Shown here in pieces: positions 10,300 to 21,800 of a stretch of 64,000 nucleotides of DNA. The stretch is from Heligmosomoides polygyrus polygyrus (Eukaryota > Nematoda > Chromadorea > Rhabditida > Heligmosomidae): assembly GCA_947396885.1 (NCBI GenBank), contig OX377201.1:61220623-61284622 (forward strand), written 5' to 3'. The translations under genes and the position numbers were made by a program. Each line of letters opens with the position of its first letter. The first letter of the stretch is position 1. The notes under the pieces are model-generated. The model did not search any database and had not been told where the DNA came from. It saw only the letters and a program-made list of their open reading frames with translations.

Positions 10300-11720
10300 C
10301 AGGTTCGCACATTTAACGATTAACGATTTAACGAATTTAAGGAATTAACGGCATTTTTCGTTAAAATCTGTCTTAACGACGTAACGAGAATTCTTAGAAA
10401 TTTAACGGAATTTTTAACGGACTTTTTTCTCAGTGAGTTTATCACATTTGCTTTTAGTCTTTATTAATGTTGCAGGTCTCATCCTCCCTATTAGAACTAT
10501 TCCTAAAGAACTATTGAAATCAGCAAGAATATTTTAATGTTTCATGAATTTGCTTTGAATTTTTGAATTCTTAAAAATCATTTCGGGGGCGCGTGTAGCG
10601 CAGTCGGAAGAGATGCCGGCTGTCGCGTGCCCGATACCAGCTTCCTGGTTGGGGTTTCCCGCCCAGGCCAACCAAGCCTTCCATCCCTGCGGGGTGAATT
10701 GGTATCAGACTTGTCTCCTGTTCATCGGCTGGCCACTGCACCCATTGTCATTGCATGACCAAATACGCCTTCAAATTGCCTCCACGACATACCGTAGAAG
10801 TAGAATGCGTGGCGGGGATAGTGATTGAGTAATGCCGCCCTTTATCCTTCCACCCTTTGATGCATTTTGGACATAGAAATTTCTTCGTCGAGCCCCCAAG
10901 CACGCCAACATTTCCACAAAGGTCTAACCTCCTCGTAAGATGTGCCTATCCTCACCTGGCAATGCTTGTCCCAGACCTCTTTTGCTTGCCACCTGGGACA
11001 TACCTAGACGTATTTTAAACGGTTTAAGAAAACGCTAATAACAAAAAATAGGAAAGCTGCTTTTTCTGAACGTTAACACGTTGACGACGTAACACACCTT
11101 TTCAGAAGTGAAGAACCGTGTGACTCGATGTCGTGTCACGGTCTCGACATTGCAAAAAATGAATTGGTCCCACACCACGGACACTCGAAAATTGTGCGTT
11201 CGACAACGTGTTCACATTCCACTGATAGGCTTTTAATTGTATCTTTATTAAATCTGTAGTTCTGTAATTAATGGGGTGATGCCCGTATCGAGATTGTATG
11301 TGCTCGTAGAACAGTCACTCAAAACGGTTTTTCAAAAATTAAGAAAGGTGAACTCCGGGTTTTGCCTGATCGCGCATTTTAAGATGCCTTGTCGGTGAGC
11401 ATCTTGCATGGTAATTCCATACCCCTCTTATTTCACACTCTGTAGATAATTTGTTACTGAAGGATTATTTACTTTTCTGTGCTTGATGATGATGGAGTTA
11501 TTTTACATTGCAAAGTTACACTCCATTCCTTGAACTTCAGCTGTTGACCTCTTAAAGTTGAAACCTAGAAGGTTTTCTTTGAGTTTTTCACTTAAAAAAA
11601 TGGTTTGCAGGTAATTGTATTTTTAACGAAATTTAACGATTTACCGGAAATTTAACGGAAATTTTCCTTTAAAAAATTTCGTTAAAAAATTTAACGCATA
11701 GAATTTTGTGTGCAACCCTG
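10300..11720. mobile_element. hAT-like non-autonomous transposon copy A, 1.42 kb, TTAACG subterminal repeats
   Basis: The element begins CAGGTTCGCACATTTAACG and ends GTGTGCAACCCTG, with an exact 8-bp duplication GTGCAGAT at 10292-10299 and 11721-11728. Both ends carry dense arrays of TTTAACG or close variants over about 100 bp. Copy B at 13386 has the same layout. No transposase ORF is present. Eight-base duplication, CAGGG-type ends and clustered short subterminal motifs are all hAT hallmarks. It carries an S1 SINE internally. Confidence 0.85.
10585..10850 (+). mobile_element. S1 SINE inside hAT-like copy A
   Basis: A tRNA-like head (TGTAGCGCAGTCGG A-box-like; GCCGGCTGTCGCGTG; CCTGGTTGGGGTTTCCC in place of the B box) is followed by the S1 body and a tail TTTATCCTT. 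The related SINE at 13669 occupies the equivalent position in copy B. Confidence 0.8.
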
Positions 11721-11744
11721 GTGCAGATAGGCGTTGTAGAACAA

Positions 11745-12225
11745 CTAGCACTTCTGAAGGCACAAACAGACAGCATTTGTTTGTTGTAAGCATTGATAGT
11801 CTAAAATTGTCTCCCGTGATCATGAGAAAGCGTCATAACAACAAACTAATATGCTCAAAATATTGGCAACACCCGGACTCGAACTCAAAACCCTGCCGGT
11901 GTGCTCCTATGAGGGGTCCCTCCTATCAACCGTGCCGCCAAGGCACACTTTGTGGAGAAGGGGTTGATGATAGTTGCGTGCACGCTTTCACACCTCCTTT
12001 TCAGGTCTTTAAAGAAGCGTTCAGCAAAAACTAACTGTGGTTCTGGACTCCGCTCACAAGGCCCTACATCCTGCTAAAATAGCATCGTAAAAGCTCACCT
12101 TGAATTGGGAGCCTTTCCTTGTAAGGCGGCCACTGGACTCTCGAGCAAGCCCAGGGATGGGGTGGGCGGGCCAGGGGAACGAGGGGGTACAGCGCTCGAC
12201 CCCCCCCCCCCTGCTATTGTTATTG
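11745..12225 (-). repeat. tRNA-like dispersed repeat (family S2), right copy, inverted
   Basis: This is the reverse complement of the repeat at 9265-9715 with moderate divergence, including the same TTAGTTTGTTGTTATGACGC tail and B-box-like block. Together the two copies flank hAT-like copy A as an inverted repeat. A run of 12 C residues lies near its right end (about 12202-12213). Confidence 0.6.
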
Positions 12226-12840
12226 TGTTGTACTAGCTCCATCGATGGAATCTTGCTTTTGTGATATTATATAATACCAAGCCCGAGCGGTCGGGGACAT
12301 AAAAATAAACCTTGCCATTGAACCCTATCGATTGACCGTGCCATGTTGCAAAGAGATAACATTTTCGAACGTACACTAGCAGACGGTGTTCTGGCCTTTC
12401 GAAGTAGTTTGCGTGTACGTTACCCCCTGTTTTGCTAACACCGATTAGACTGTTTAGAGCTATTGTCATCACTGCTCTAACATCCCTATTTCACTCGACA
12501 TTCCATCACCATGGACATCAAAGAGCGGGGATAACTATTCTTCTATGCCTCAGTGAAGATGCAACCCCTCACTACCACAAATTTGTGTCGCGTTTCGCGA
12601 AATGTATATGCTTGTCAGGAATTTTATTTTCTCTTCTCACCGTATTATTGTTTAGTAATTTTGGAATCCTGCAGGGTTGGCCTATGACTTTAAGGCCCCA
12701 ACTTCGAGAAAGCTGTTTCTAAGGCTTGTAGATTGCATAACGGAAAGAAAACGAACTCACGCAACTTGAAAACTTAAGATAAAAAAATTAATAGGGTGTT
12801 AGTCAATTTCTTTTGGGCTGTGTCATATATTCTATTTTTA
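12226..12840. other. Intergenic, nothing assigned
   Basis: A 96-codon ORF at 12432-12722 has no recognisable motif. No supported feature was seen. Confidence 0.35.
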
Positions 12841-13071
12841 CAGAATATCGCGGAGGTAATTTGAACAGGTATTTGGCCTACAACAATTTGCGATGGCAAG
12901 CCGATAAACAAATCAGTGACTTATCCTTTCTAGACAAGTCTAGTACCACTTCACCAACCCCGGAACGATAGAATGCGTGGTGGGCCTGGCCGGGAAGTCT
13001 GAACCAAGACCCTAGAATTGGCTGCACATGACAGCCGCGCCTCCACCGTCTGCGCTACCCCTCGTCAGCTT
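12841..13071 (-). mobile_element. S1 SINE, minus orientation, diverged
   Basis: On the minus strand the head reads GGGTAGCGCAGACGGTGGAGG, then GGCTGTCATGTGC and a degraded B-box region, then the S1 body (GACTTGTCTAGAAAGGATAA). It is more diverged than the copy at 49052. Confidence 0.65.
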
Positions 13072-13385
13072 ATAAGATTACAGGAATACATGTCGCATTG
13101 TTGTCCAGATCTCAAAGCTTTTTGGAAAAAGTTTTTAATAATTGATGAACCTCACAGATAGTCGGTCTTCATAGGGACTTTCCTAGTTTTTCGTCTTAAA
13201 GTATTTATTAGGAAAAAATATTTAACGAATGAACTGTAATCGTGTGCACAGTGCATAGTGAACAGCGCCACGTCAGCCGATATAAATCGGCTTGTGCAAA
13301 ATTGCCGGTATTTTGTTAGTAAGTTCTGAATGGAGACCGAATGAAAGCTCATAACCAGTTTAATCACTGCAAAATTCGTTGCCAT

Positions 13386-14841
13386 CAGGGGTGCACATTT
13401 AACGGTTAACGATTTAACGAATTTAAAGAATTAACGGCATTTTCCGTCAAAAACTGGCTTAAAGACTTAACGGAAATTACTAGAAATTTGACGGAATTTT
13501 GAACGGTCTTCTTTCTCAGTGTCTTTATCACATTTATCCTTAGTATTTTCAAACCTTGCAGGTCTCATCCTCTCGATAAGGACTGTTCCTCAAAAGCACT
13601 ATCAAAATCAGCGAGAAGAATTTAATATTTTCATGAATTTGTTTTGAATTTTTGGAAATAAAGCATTTTGGGGGTGCTTGGTGCTGTCGGAGGAGGTACC
13701 GGCTATAGCGTGACCCTATACCAGGTTTCTGGGCCTTTTTTTCGGGATTTCCCGTCCAGGCCAATCAAGCCTTCGATCCCTCGGTGAATTGGCACTAGAC
13801 TTGTCTGGAAAGGATAGAGCGCTAACTTCTCCATCGGCTGGCCACAACAAGTCATTGTATCGCCAAATAAATCGCTCAAATCGTCTCCACGATATCCGTT
13901 GAAGTAGAATTTGAGGCACATTCCATAAAAGCGACTGATTAACGCCGTCCTTTATTCTAATCCTTTGATGCATTTTGGAGCTAGAAATTTTTTCGCCGAG
14001 CCCTCAGCACGTCCTCATAGATACTCGTCTAATCTCCCTGTAAGATATGCCTATCCACATCTCGCGTTGCTTATCTTTTGCTTTTGCTCTTTTGAATACT
14101 TTTGCTCGCCACCTGGAACAGTCGAGTGGGAGAGAATGTTTTTGGCCGCTGGACGTTTTTTGAACGATTTCAGAAAAACGCTAATATAAAAAAATTAGAA
14201 AAGCCACTTTTCCTAAACGTTAACACGTCGACGACGACTCACACCTTTTCGGCAGTGTGGGATCGTATGACACGGTCCCGACGTTGCAAAAAATGAAGTG
14301 GTCTCAGCCACTCGAAAATCGTGCGTTCGGCAAGGTGTTAACATTCCACTGATAGACTTTTAGTTGCACTTTTATTAATCCTTTCTGTACTTGATGAGCT
14401 GGAGCCTGCATCGAGATTGCATTCGCAAAACAGTCAGACAAAAGAACTAGGAAGGGGGTGGGGGAAACTCCGGGTACCTACCTGATCGCACATTTTAAGA
14501 TGTCTTGTCGGTGATCATCTTGAATGATAATTCTATATCTGTTCTTATTCCACACCCTGTAGATAATTTGTGGCTGAACGCTTATTTATTTTCTGTGCTT
14601 GTTGATGCTGAATTGTTTATTTTTCATCGCAGTGTTACACTCCATTCCTTGAACTTTACCTGTTGACCTCTTGAAGCTGAAACATATCAGGTGTTTCCTG
14701 ATCTTTTCAACTGAAACAATGGTTTGCAGCTCATTGTTTTTTAACGAAATTTAACGATTTACCGGAGATTTAACGAAGATTTTTCCGTTAAAAAATTTCG
14801 CTAAAAAAAATTTAACGCACAGAATTTTGTGTGCACCCCTG
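13386..14841. mobile_element. hAT-like non-autonomous transposon copy B, 1.46 kb
   Basis: The ends CAGGGGTGCACATTTAACG and TGTGCACCCCTG form a clean inverted repeat, and an exact 8-bp duplication GTTGCCAT lies at 13378-13385 and 14842-14849. The interior is collinear with copy A: TTAACG arrays at both ends, an S1 SINE near the left, a region with AACGTTAACACG, and a right array reading TTAACGAAATTTAACG. No transposase is present. Confidence 0.88.
13669..13962 (+). mobile_element. S1 SINE inside hAT-like copy B
   Basis: It lies at the same relative position and orientation as the SINE in copy A, with the same tail style (TTTATTCTAATCC). This implies the SINE was captured before the hAT-like family amplified. 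Confidence 0.75.
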
Positions 14842-15303
14842 GTTGCCATTGTGCCATTGTAGCAGTGAAGAGAGCGTGCCAAAGCATCTTATTAGGCTAT
14901 CTGGAAAGTTCTCAGCGTTTTGAGTGCTTCATTCTGAACTACCATAACTTTCTCAAATCAGAATCGGATTTAGTCGAAATAAGCACCGTTCGAATCAGCA
15001 GATCTTCATTAATGAGACCCAATTGACACATTTCATCAGAGAAAAAATTAGGTGGTCGAGATTCAACAAAATCGACGAATTCTGTATTGCGTAGTCCTGA
15101 ATGGTGAAGGTTTTACCATCGAGAAAGTCTTGAAAGTGTTTGGGAAGGTGGTAGACGGTAGGTGTGAGGTCTGGAGAATATGGCGGGTGAGGCAGAACTT
15201 CAGCCGTCAATTCGTTCAATCTTCGAACAGTGAATTGTGAAGCGTATGGGCGGGCGTTATCGCGCAAAAGAATCGTGATTCTTCTGTTGACCAATGCTGG
15301 CTG

Positions 15304-17170
15304 AAGTTTGTTTATTTATTTATTTATTACGTCGCGAGAGACGTGCTCGTACGGGAATGCAACTAAATCAAGCATCAATTTGCATAACAGAGTAGAAACA
15401 AAATAAAAACAAGCATTACGATAACAGAGTAAAGCCTTAGGTGATCTAGCAGAAGCATGAATGAAGCAACCTAACCTAAGAAACAATCTAACCTAAGCTC
15501 AAACACAAACCAGAGCAACACAAAACAACAGAACCATCCTTGGCCTAAAACACTAAAAGAACATCCGACCACTGGTGAACAGAGGTTTTGAAGCACCCTC
15601 CTGCTTCATCCCAAAACCTTCGTCCCTTGCTGTTCATGATGCACTTGCCGCAATTGAAAAAAGATATATCCGAAAAAATGGCTATAAGTCACTTTGAGAC
15701 CATAAAAATGGAGGCCATTGAGAAAGTCCCCGATGAAGCAGCAGAACCGGGAGCCTTTAAAGATTGACCCAGCCACCCGGACATTGTAGTCATACGATGC
15801 CCTTCAAGAGATAAAGCGATTTCAGAACTTCCTGAGCACGCATCACCGGGCGGGCTCCGTTTCTCAGGAGCCACATTATACTGGCAGGCACCACGGGTGA
15901 CGGTCAGGAAGTATCTTGTCTATCCGAGCGCAGTGAAGAACTGCTGGGGTTACAAATGCTCTGTAGGCCAGATACGAAGAAACGTAGGGCAATTGGATGA
16001 AGAATCTAGTTTAACCTTATTAGCTGGAATATGGAGAGAAATTGAAAACAAAAAACTTAATAATACATTAAACAGCGGCCAACGAAAACAATCTCATACC
16101 TTTTTTTATTTTTCCAGTAAGAGGTCGGCTGCTTCAAAACCTCTTTATGACTGGAAAATTGGGGAAAATATTGAACAAAGAACAAAAACACAAGCTAGCG
16201 GTCAAATACACAGCTGGGTGTTGTCGCGACCGCGACGCTCCTCGGTCCGTGGCTGGCCCGGGCGCGCTGTTTCTCACGGCGGCTTTCCGATGAGGCGCCA
16301 TCGATCGGCCTGGGAGCATGGGAAAACAGGTGACTCACCATCGATCGACGCGCGCACCTCCTCTCGACGGGCGCGCGTCGCATTCGACGTCCCGTGCTCC
16401 GCGACGAGGTCTGCCGACCTCTCGCCTGCGCCATTCTTCCGGATGGCTACCGCGGGGCCTCGCCCCTGCCGTCTTCGCGACTGACAATACGGACGGGAGC
16501 GATAGGAGAGGGCCGCGGGGTCTAGTGGGCATCATGCTCACGTCCGCGGCCTCAGGAGTCACAATCACGCCGGCCACGGAGGACGCCTATCTATTCTCGC
16601 CACTGGATTGTCGGATACCTATTGGATGCGAAGTGTAATGAATCTCATGCCGTATACTGTGTGCGTGTGGAGGAGCCGGGTGATTTCCTTCCTTTCAAGG
16701 GCATTGGTCATATGTATATGTATTCTGTGTATATATCCTTGTCACTTTGTGGGTTCCCCTGGGTACGGGTTGTCCCCTGAGACGGAGAGGGAGCTGAGGA
16801 GCCGGGTGGCTCGGGGCCAAGGGATGAGGCCAGCCGGCGAAGCTGGAGTTCTATCAATACGTCTAGGCAATACGTGCGACTGTGGCAATACTTGGGGAGT
16901 CCCGTGGGGTTAGGTAAGATCAGGGAACCCTGCGGTGCCCGTGGAACACGGAGCCGCAAAGGCACTTGAGGGGGACGCCTCAGCCTGCGGGACCAGCGAT
17001 CGCAACAGGTCTACTCAAACATTGAGCCGTAAAGTGGACACCAACAACCAATCGAAACTACCCAGTTAGGAGACATCTGTCAATCCTATAGTGTCTAAGT
17101 TATTGATTTTCGACAGGGTGGTTCTGAAAACAGAAACGTTTTCAGAACCACCCTGTCGAAAAAAAGTTGA
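15304..17170 (-). mobile_element. Unclassified 1.85 kb insertion in the mariner, probable retroelement tail
   Basis: The left boundary is a run of TTTA units (about 15308-15328), that is, a TAAA-type tail if read on the minus strand, as in many non-LTR elements. The interior is GC-rich between about 16200 and 17000. The right end carries a perfect 25-bp hairpin (17107-17162). ORFs of up to 195 codons (15897-16484, plus strand) show no recognised domain. I cannot name the family. Confidence 0.5.
17107..17162. repeat. Perfect inverted repeat, 25-bp arms with 6-bp loop
   Basis: The arm CGACAGGGTGGTTCTGAAAA at 17111-17130 pairs exactly with the arm ending at 17162; the loop is 17132-17137. It sits at the right end of the insertion in the mariner. 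Confidence 0.9.
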
Positions 17171-17999
17171 CTCTTTTTTTTTCTAATTTTCGGTGCATTT
17201 CGTCGAATTCCTTACAGTAGCGCTCGGCTGTGGTCGTTTGGCCTCGTGCCAAAAAATAATGGATCACACCAGCCGCCGACCACCACAAGGTGACCATTAC
17301 CTTTTTTGGTGGAGGTTCGCCTATAGAAAATGCCTAGGAGGCTCGTCGGCGTCCAACCACTGTCAGGAACGGTTCCTGTTAACACACAAAATCCACTTTC
17401 CATCACAACGGATGACTCGATCGAAAAACGGGTCAGTTTTGCTGCGTAAAAGTAGAGGAGAACAAATCTCGAAACGTGACAATTTTTCACTTTTTGAGCT
17501 TTTTCACCTCACCAAGGGGTTTCAAAGCTTCCGTAACAGCAGTTTTACTGACGCCTAGCTCTTCCGCGATCCCGCGAACTATTTCGGATGGTTCGGCTTC
17601 CACCAATTCCTTCAACTCGTCGTCCAGGATTGCTCCAGGTCGTCCGCTTCGGGGTAATCTTCGAGACTGACATCTCCGGTCCGAAATTTACTGAACCACT
17701 GGCGCACAGTGCTTTGTCCAGCACTATTAGGTCCCACACTTGGTTGATTTGTGAAGCTGTTTCAGCTGCGGATTGCCACAAATCCAAGTTAAAATGAAAT
17801 ATCGTTCGGAATTGCTCCTTCGACATACTTCAAGAACAGAAATATAAAACAACGTTGAGACATAAATTATTTAGTGAGATAGAGCGAAAAATTCTGTAGA
17901 GAAATTAGCAATACGCGCAATGCAAGTTGAACTTTTATTTAACAATAGACGAATGAAAGACAGCAACACAAAACGCTGAGAACTTTCCGGACAACCTAA

Positions 18000-18725
18000 C
18001 ACCAATGCATCCCAAGACTAAGCTCTAAGATTTACAATACGATTTTTTTTAACCTGATATCTCTCATCCATTGCATACCTCCTATACGATTTGATTTGAA
18101 GATCGGAAGTGAGCACATGATTTGGCTTAATAGATAAGACGTGGGCCGCATGAAGTTTTCTATGAAGACTTTGTTCAGTTGTCACCGATTTGCTTTTATC
18201 AAAATTACGTACCTACACATATAAGGTAAAAGCTAGTTTGAAAACCATATCGCTTACAAATCAAGTGTTGTGTTCTGTACTGTAAACTTTATCAGACTAC
18301 AACAGTTGACATTCTTCTTACCACTTATCATGAAACGAATTAAGCGTTTTTCCGTTTTATACCTCACTTGCATATGTATTACACTTGTGCCTGTTACGTG
18401 TACTGTCAGTTAAGAAAAAGCTTCGAAAAACTAAAAAGCTGAGCAGGAGACAGAAAACGTGGAAGCATTCGCAGGGAAGACATTTTAGGCCGCTATACGA
18501 ACGAGCTGCATCGAATATTTCGTCTCCGATATACTCCGGGAAACTTTCGCTTTGAAGTTTCTACACATAGAACGGGGGAAGAGGGCTTCATCTCTCGTCG
18601 TCGTGCATATATACGTTCTCGTTATGCATGTTATACGTTTACATACATCCATGTGGGATGTTAGATGCATACAAACAAACGCCTTCTGTCATCACAGGCT
18701 TTCGAACGTTATACCTTTTAGCGCG
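18000..18725. promoter_or_regulatory. Upstream region of the DUF1647-type gene
   Basis: AT-rich, transposon-free sequence between the mariner and the TATA-like element of the gene. No gene is seen in it. It is the only sizeable non-repetitive stretch upstream of exon 1, so promoter elements are most likely here. Confidence 0.4.
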
Positions 18726-18733
18726 TATAAATA
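18726..18733 (+). promoter_or_regulatory. TATA-like box
   Basis: TATAAATA lies 47 bp before the ATG of exon 1. If used, transcription would start close to 18757, giving a very short 5' leader. Confidence 0.4.
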
Positions 18734-18760
18734 TTAGAGATACCGTTCAGCAGAATCGAG

Positions 18761-18772
18761 TTATTAATTTAG
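18761..18772 (+). promoter_or_regulatory. Possible spliced-leader trans-splice acceptor
   Basis: TTATTAATTTAG ends 7 nt before the ATG at 18780 and resembles a nematode 3' splice site. Trans-splicing of a spliced leader so close to the start codon is common in nematodes. This is inferred from position and sequence only. Confidence 0.45.
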
Positions 18773-18779
18773 CACCGCA

Positions 18780-18887
18780 ATGACGAACACACGGCGGCCG
18801 AGAAATAGAACAGTGTTTGTTCTAGCAGGCATAGTTCTCCTCACTGGTCTTTTCTCCTTTCTGAGGACATTTCCTCCAAACGTACAG
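18780..18887 (+). CDS. Exon 1: start codon and membrane anchor
   Basis: Encodes residues 1-36: [10 protein letters not shown] then the hydrophobic segment [17 protein letters not shown]. It ends CAG before the donor GTAAGC, phase 0. Confidence 0.85.
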
Positions 18888-21800
18888 GTAAGCGGTTAGA
18901 GATTTACATTGTATGTATGTGCTCAAGAATGAAGTTCCGTCCAGAGTTCATTCCTACACCAATAGGCAAAATACAGCAAAGTTCCGTGACTGTGGACTTT
19001 CCTGGAATGCACAACATAGAACATATCTACGCTATTTTGGTGACCTAGGCAAGCTGCTCTCTTTGCCAGCTTCGTTACAGCTGTACTAGAAACTGCACCA
19101 TCTATCGGCTGTCAAATATCTAAACTGCTTATCAAAATTGTGGGGTCACCTAAACTTTGACGTAAAACTTCCACTCTATTATAATACTCGTTTTGTTAAG
19201 CAGAGTTAATCATCAATTGTGCTTCGTTAAAATCTAGTAGTTCCACTCAACGAATAGGCAGCTGACCGACCCCGCCTTATTAGAAATCCAGAAACAAGCT
19301 CCGGAAAAAGATTGAAGTTCGCTCGCGAGATGAACTCCGTCAATGAAATGTTTCCCTTCTGAGTGATGTACCAAGTCTAGGGCTTGCTCCTTCCAAGCAT
19401 TGGAAGCCCCGCAGCAAGCATCGCGACGAAGCGAGATAAAGGCTGAAGATGATGAAGAAGAAGTCCACAAATTATCACGGAACAAGCCTGAAAAGGTTAG
19501 AAGGAAAAACCGAACTGTTCTTCAGAATGGCCAACATTTTTCGAACCTTTCTGGGTGAAGTGCATTAGTTATAACTTTTGAAATAAACGGGCTGTAGAAT
19601 GTTCTCTTCACCACGGTTGAATTCGCAAGCTGTTACGGGAAAACGTCACGTTACCCTTCTGGAGACCTTGTTTGAGACACTACGCACTATATCGATTTCT
19701 ACACACGCCACTTCTTGGTGAAATCGGCTTGCATCGTTTAGGACAACTTTGAGCAACGAAGTGATCAGTGCGTAAATCGCTTAGTTTGTGAAGAAGTTCC
19801 TAAGTGGAAATACCGTTTGCACGTTTCCACAGCAGCGCTTTGTCGGCACATCACAATTTCTTCGGTTAGGCGCAGTTGTGAATAGATTATCCGGTATGTC
19901 AGGTGTGATTAGATCAGATTGGATCTTCGACAACTGCCAAGCTACTCCTCTCATTTTCGAAGTTGAAGTGATCGAGTCATATCTTAGTCAAACAAAAATA
20001 AATTTTTGAGATTTTATAAAAAGTTCCTGGACCACGTCCATTATTTCAATTGTTGAAGGCCCTTCTTCGATTCTTTTCATTCACCTGTATGACCTGTATC
20101 ACCTGTCGTCCCGTTGATCGCCGAGCGGACGTCACCAGCGTCTCATCCGTCCTTGTCATGTGCCAAAGTGCACAAATTGTTTCCCCTTGTTCGAGAAACA
20201 GGAAGAGTGGCATATTTTACGTTCAAGCTCATTCGAAGAAATCCGATCAACGGTTGAAGGGCGTCCTGGTGTTCTCTTGAAATCCCGCGTAATCCACTCG
20301 ATGACTGGTCCCGTACAGCGGGTGTCGGGGGAACGCCTTAGGTGGCCGGTCCACCTAATTGTCGACAACTGGCGCACGCGCAGCGTCTTTGATCTCCAAA
20401 CGTCGGCGAAGCTCGGAATTCCAGAGGCCTTCTCCTACTTGCGTGAGTCGTGTCACTCCGAGCATCGTCCTCTCGATTCCACGCTGCGCGACGCTGATCG
20501 CGTGTTCATCCTGCTTTCGTATAGCCCAGTTCTCTGAGGCGTATGTTAGGGCAGGAAGAACGGTGGATTCGAATAGATGGGCACGGAGTCGGACATTCTT
20601 CGTCTTCTTCGTCACTTTTTCGACGCTCTTGAAAGCTCCCAAGCTGCACTTTTCCTCCTGCTCAGTTCCGGCGCTAGGTCGTTGGCCATATTGACTTCAC
20701 GACCCAAATACACGTAGCTGGAGCATTCGGAGATGTTCGTTCCGTAGAGCGAGAATGGGGCATCAGAAACCCATCCGTTCCTCATGAACATCGTCTTCGT
20801 AAGATTCAGCTGCAGTCCAACATTCCCACATACACGATCGAAGTCGGCCAGCATTCGCTCCGCCTGGCTGATGCTCGGTGTTATGAGCACGATGTCGTCA
20901 GCGAAGCGAAGATGGTGCAGTTGCCGGCCATCGACTTTCACAACCATGTCTTCCCATTCTAGTTCGCGCATGACGTTTTCGAGGTGGCGCTGAAGAGCTT
21001 CGGGGATATGGTATCCCCTTGCCGAACCCCTCCCCTTTCTTTTCGTGACAACCAGATATCAAAAGTTGTCTGAAAGCATGTCATTAGACAGCACGACAGT
21101 ATCATAAGAGCTTTAGAAATACTAGGGGTCTAAATTTCTTAAAAATATGTTGCCTGAGTTTTTTTCTAACATCACAGGTGCAATTAATAAAACTTAGTGA
21201 AAGAATTGATAAAGAGAAGCTAGCTAGCATATCATTTCAGAACCTTTCAGTCAATCCCATCTAAAGAAGTTCTGCTTCCGATGCGTAAACTCCTTAGGAT
21301 TTCTCCCAAAATTTTCTCATTTTCAGGTTAGATCGTCCATTGCCGTAGTGGAGCCCCAATGTCGATGTGAAGTAAATAACATGACGTACGATTTTTGCTA
21401 TCATCTACCGGTTGATCCAAAGATCGTAGGGCGACGATTCAACTGCTCACATGGAACTCATCTGCTGGAACTAGGTATAGTAATGTCAACATTTTGCCAG
21501 CTATAATCAATCTCGTCTGGAGATCGCACAAAAAAGTACAAAGGCGAGAAATAGCTTGAGTTTAAAAAAGTGGATTCTGCTCTCTTCTATGTTACCTGAA
21601 AGAGACGTTAATGTCCATTGTACGTCAACAGTGGTCCATGCCGAAACAAATCTATTCGCGTTATTTTAGGCTGACATCCCTCCTACACACCCTTCGCATT
21701 TTCGTAGTATAATTACTTTTTTCTAATCATTATATGAATTGGTCCATTTTTCCGTAACGATCTTCATTTTAGTTCTAGTAGCATGGTCATTACTGCGAGT

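Larger units (their letters stand above)
14892..17999 (-). mobile_element. mariner transposon (DD34D), split by an insertion, dead
   Basis: The termini TTAGGCTATCTGGAAAGTTCTCAGCG (left) and CGCTGAGAACTTTCCGGACAACCTAA (right) are mariner inverted repeats, with TA at 14890-14891. On the minus strand the transposase N-terminus (from about 17826, MSKEQFRTIFHF) is followed by the central region (CDGKW near 17410) until about 17170. It resumes at about 15302 with PALVNRR, RDNARPYA and PYSPDLTPTVYHLP. In the last motif the third catalytic Asp, normally in PSDYHLF, is Val. Several frameshifts are present, and 15304 to about 17170 is foreign. Confidence 0.85.

Noticed and set aside
15897..16484. 195-codon plus-strand ORF
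   Set aside because: Lies in the unclassified insertion. Its two halves differ sharply in composition and no motif is visible; a competing ORF is open on the other strand.
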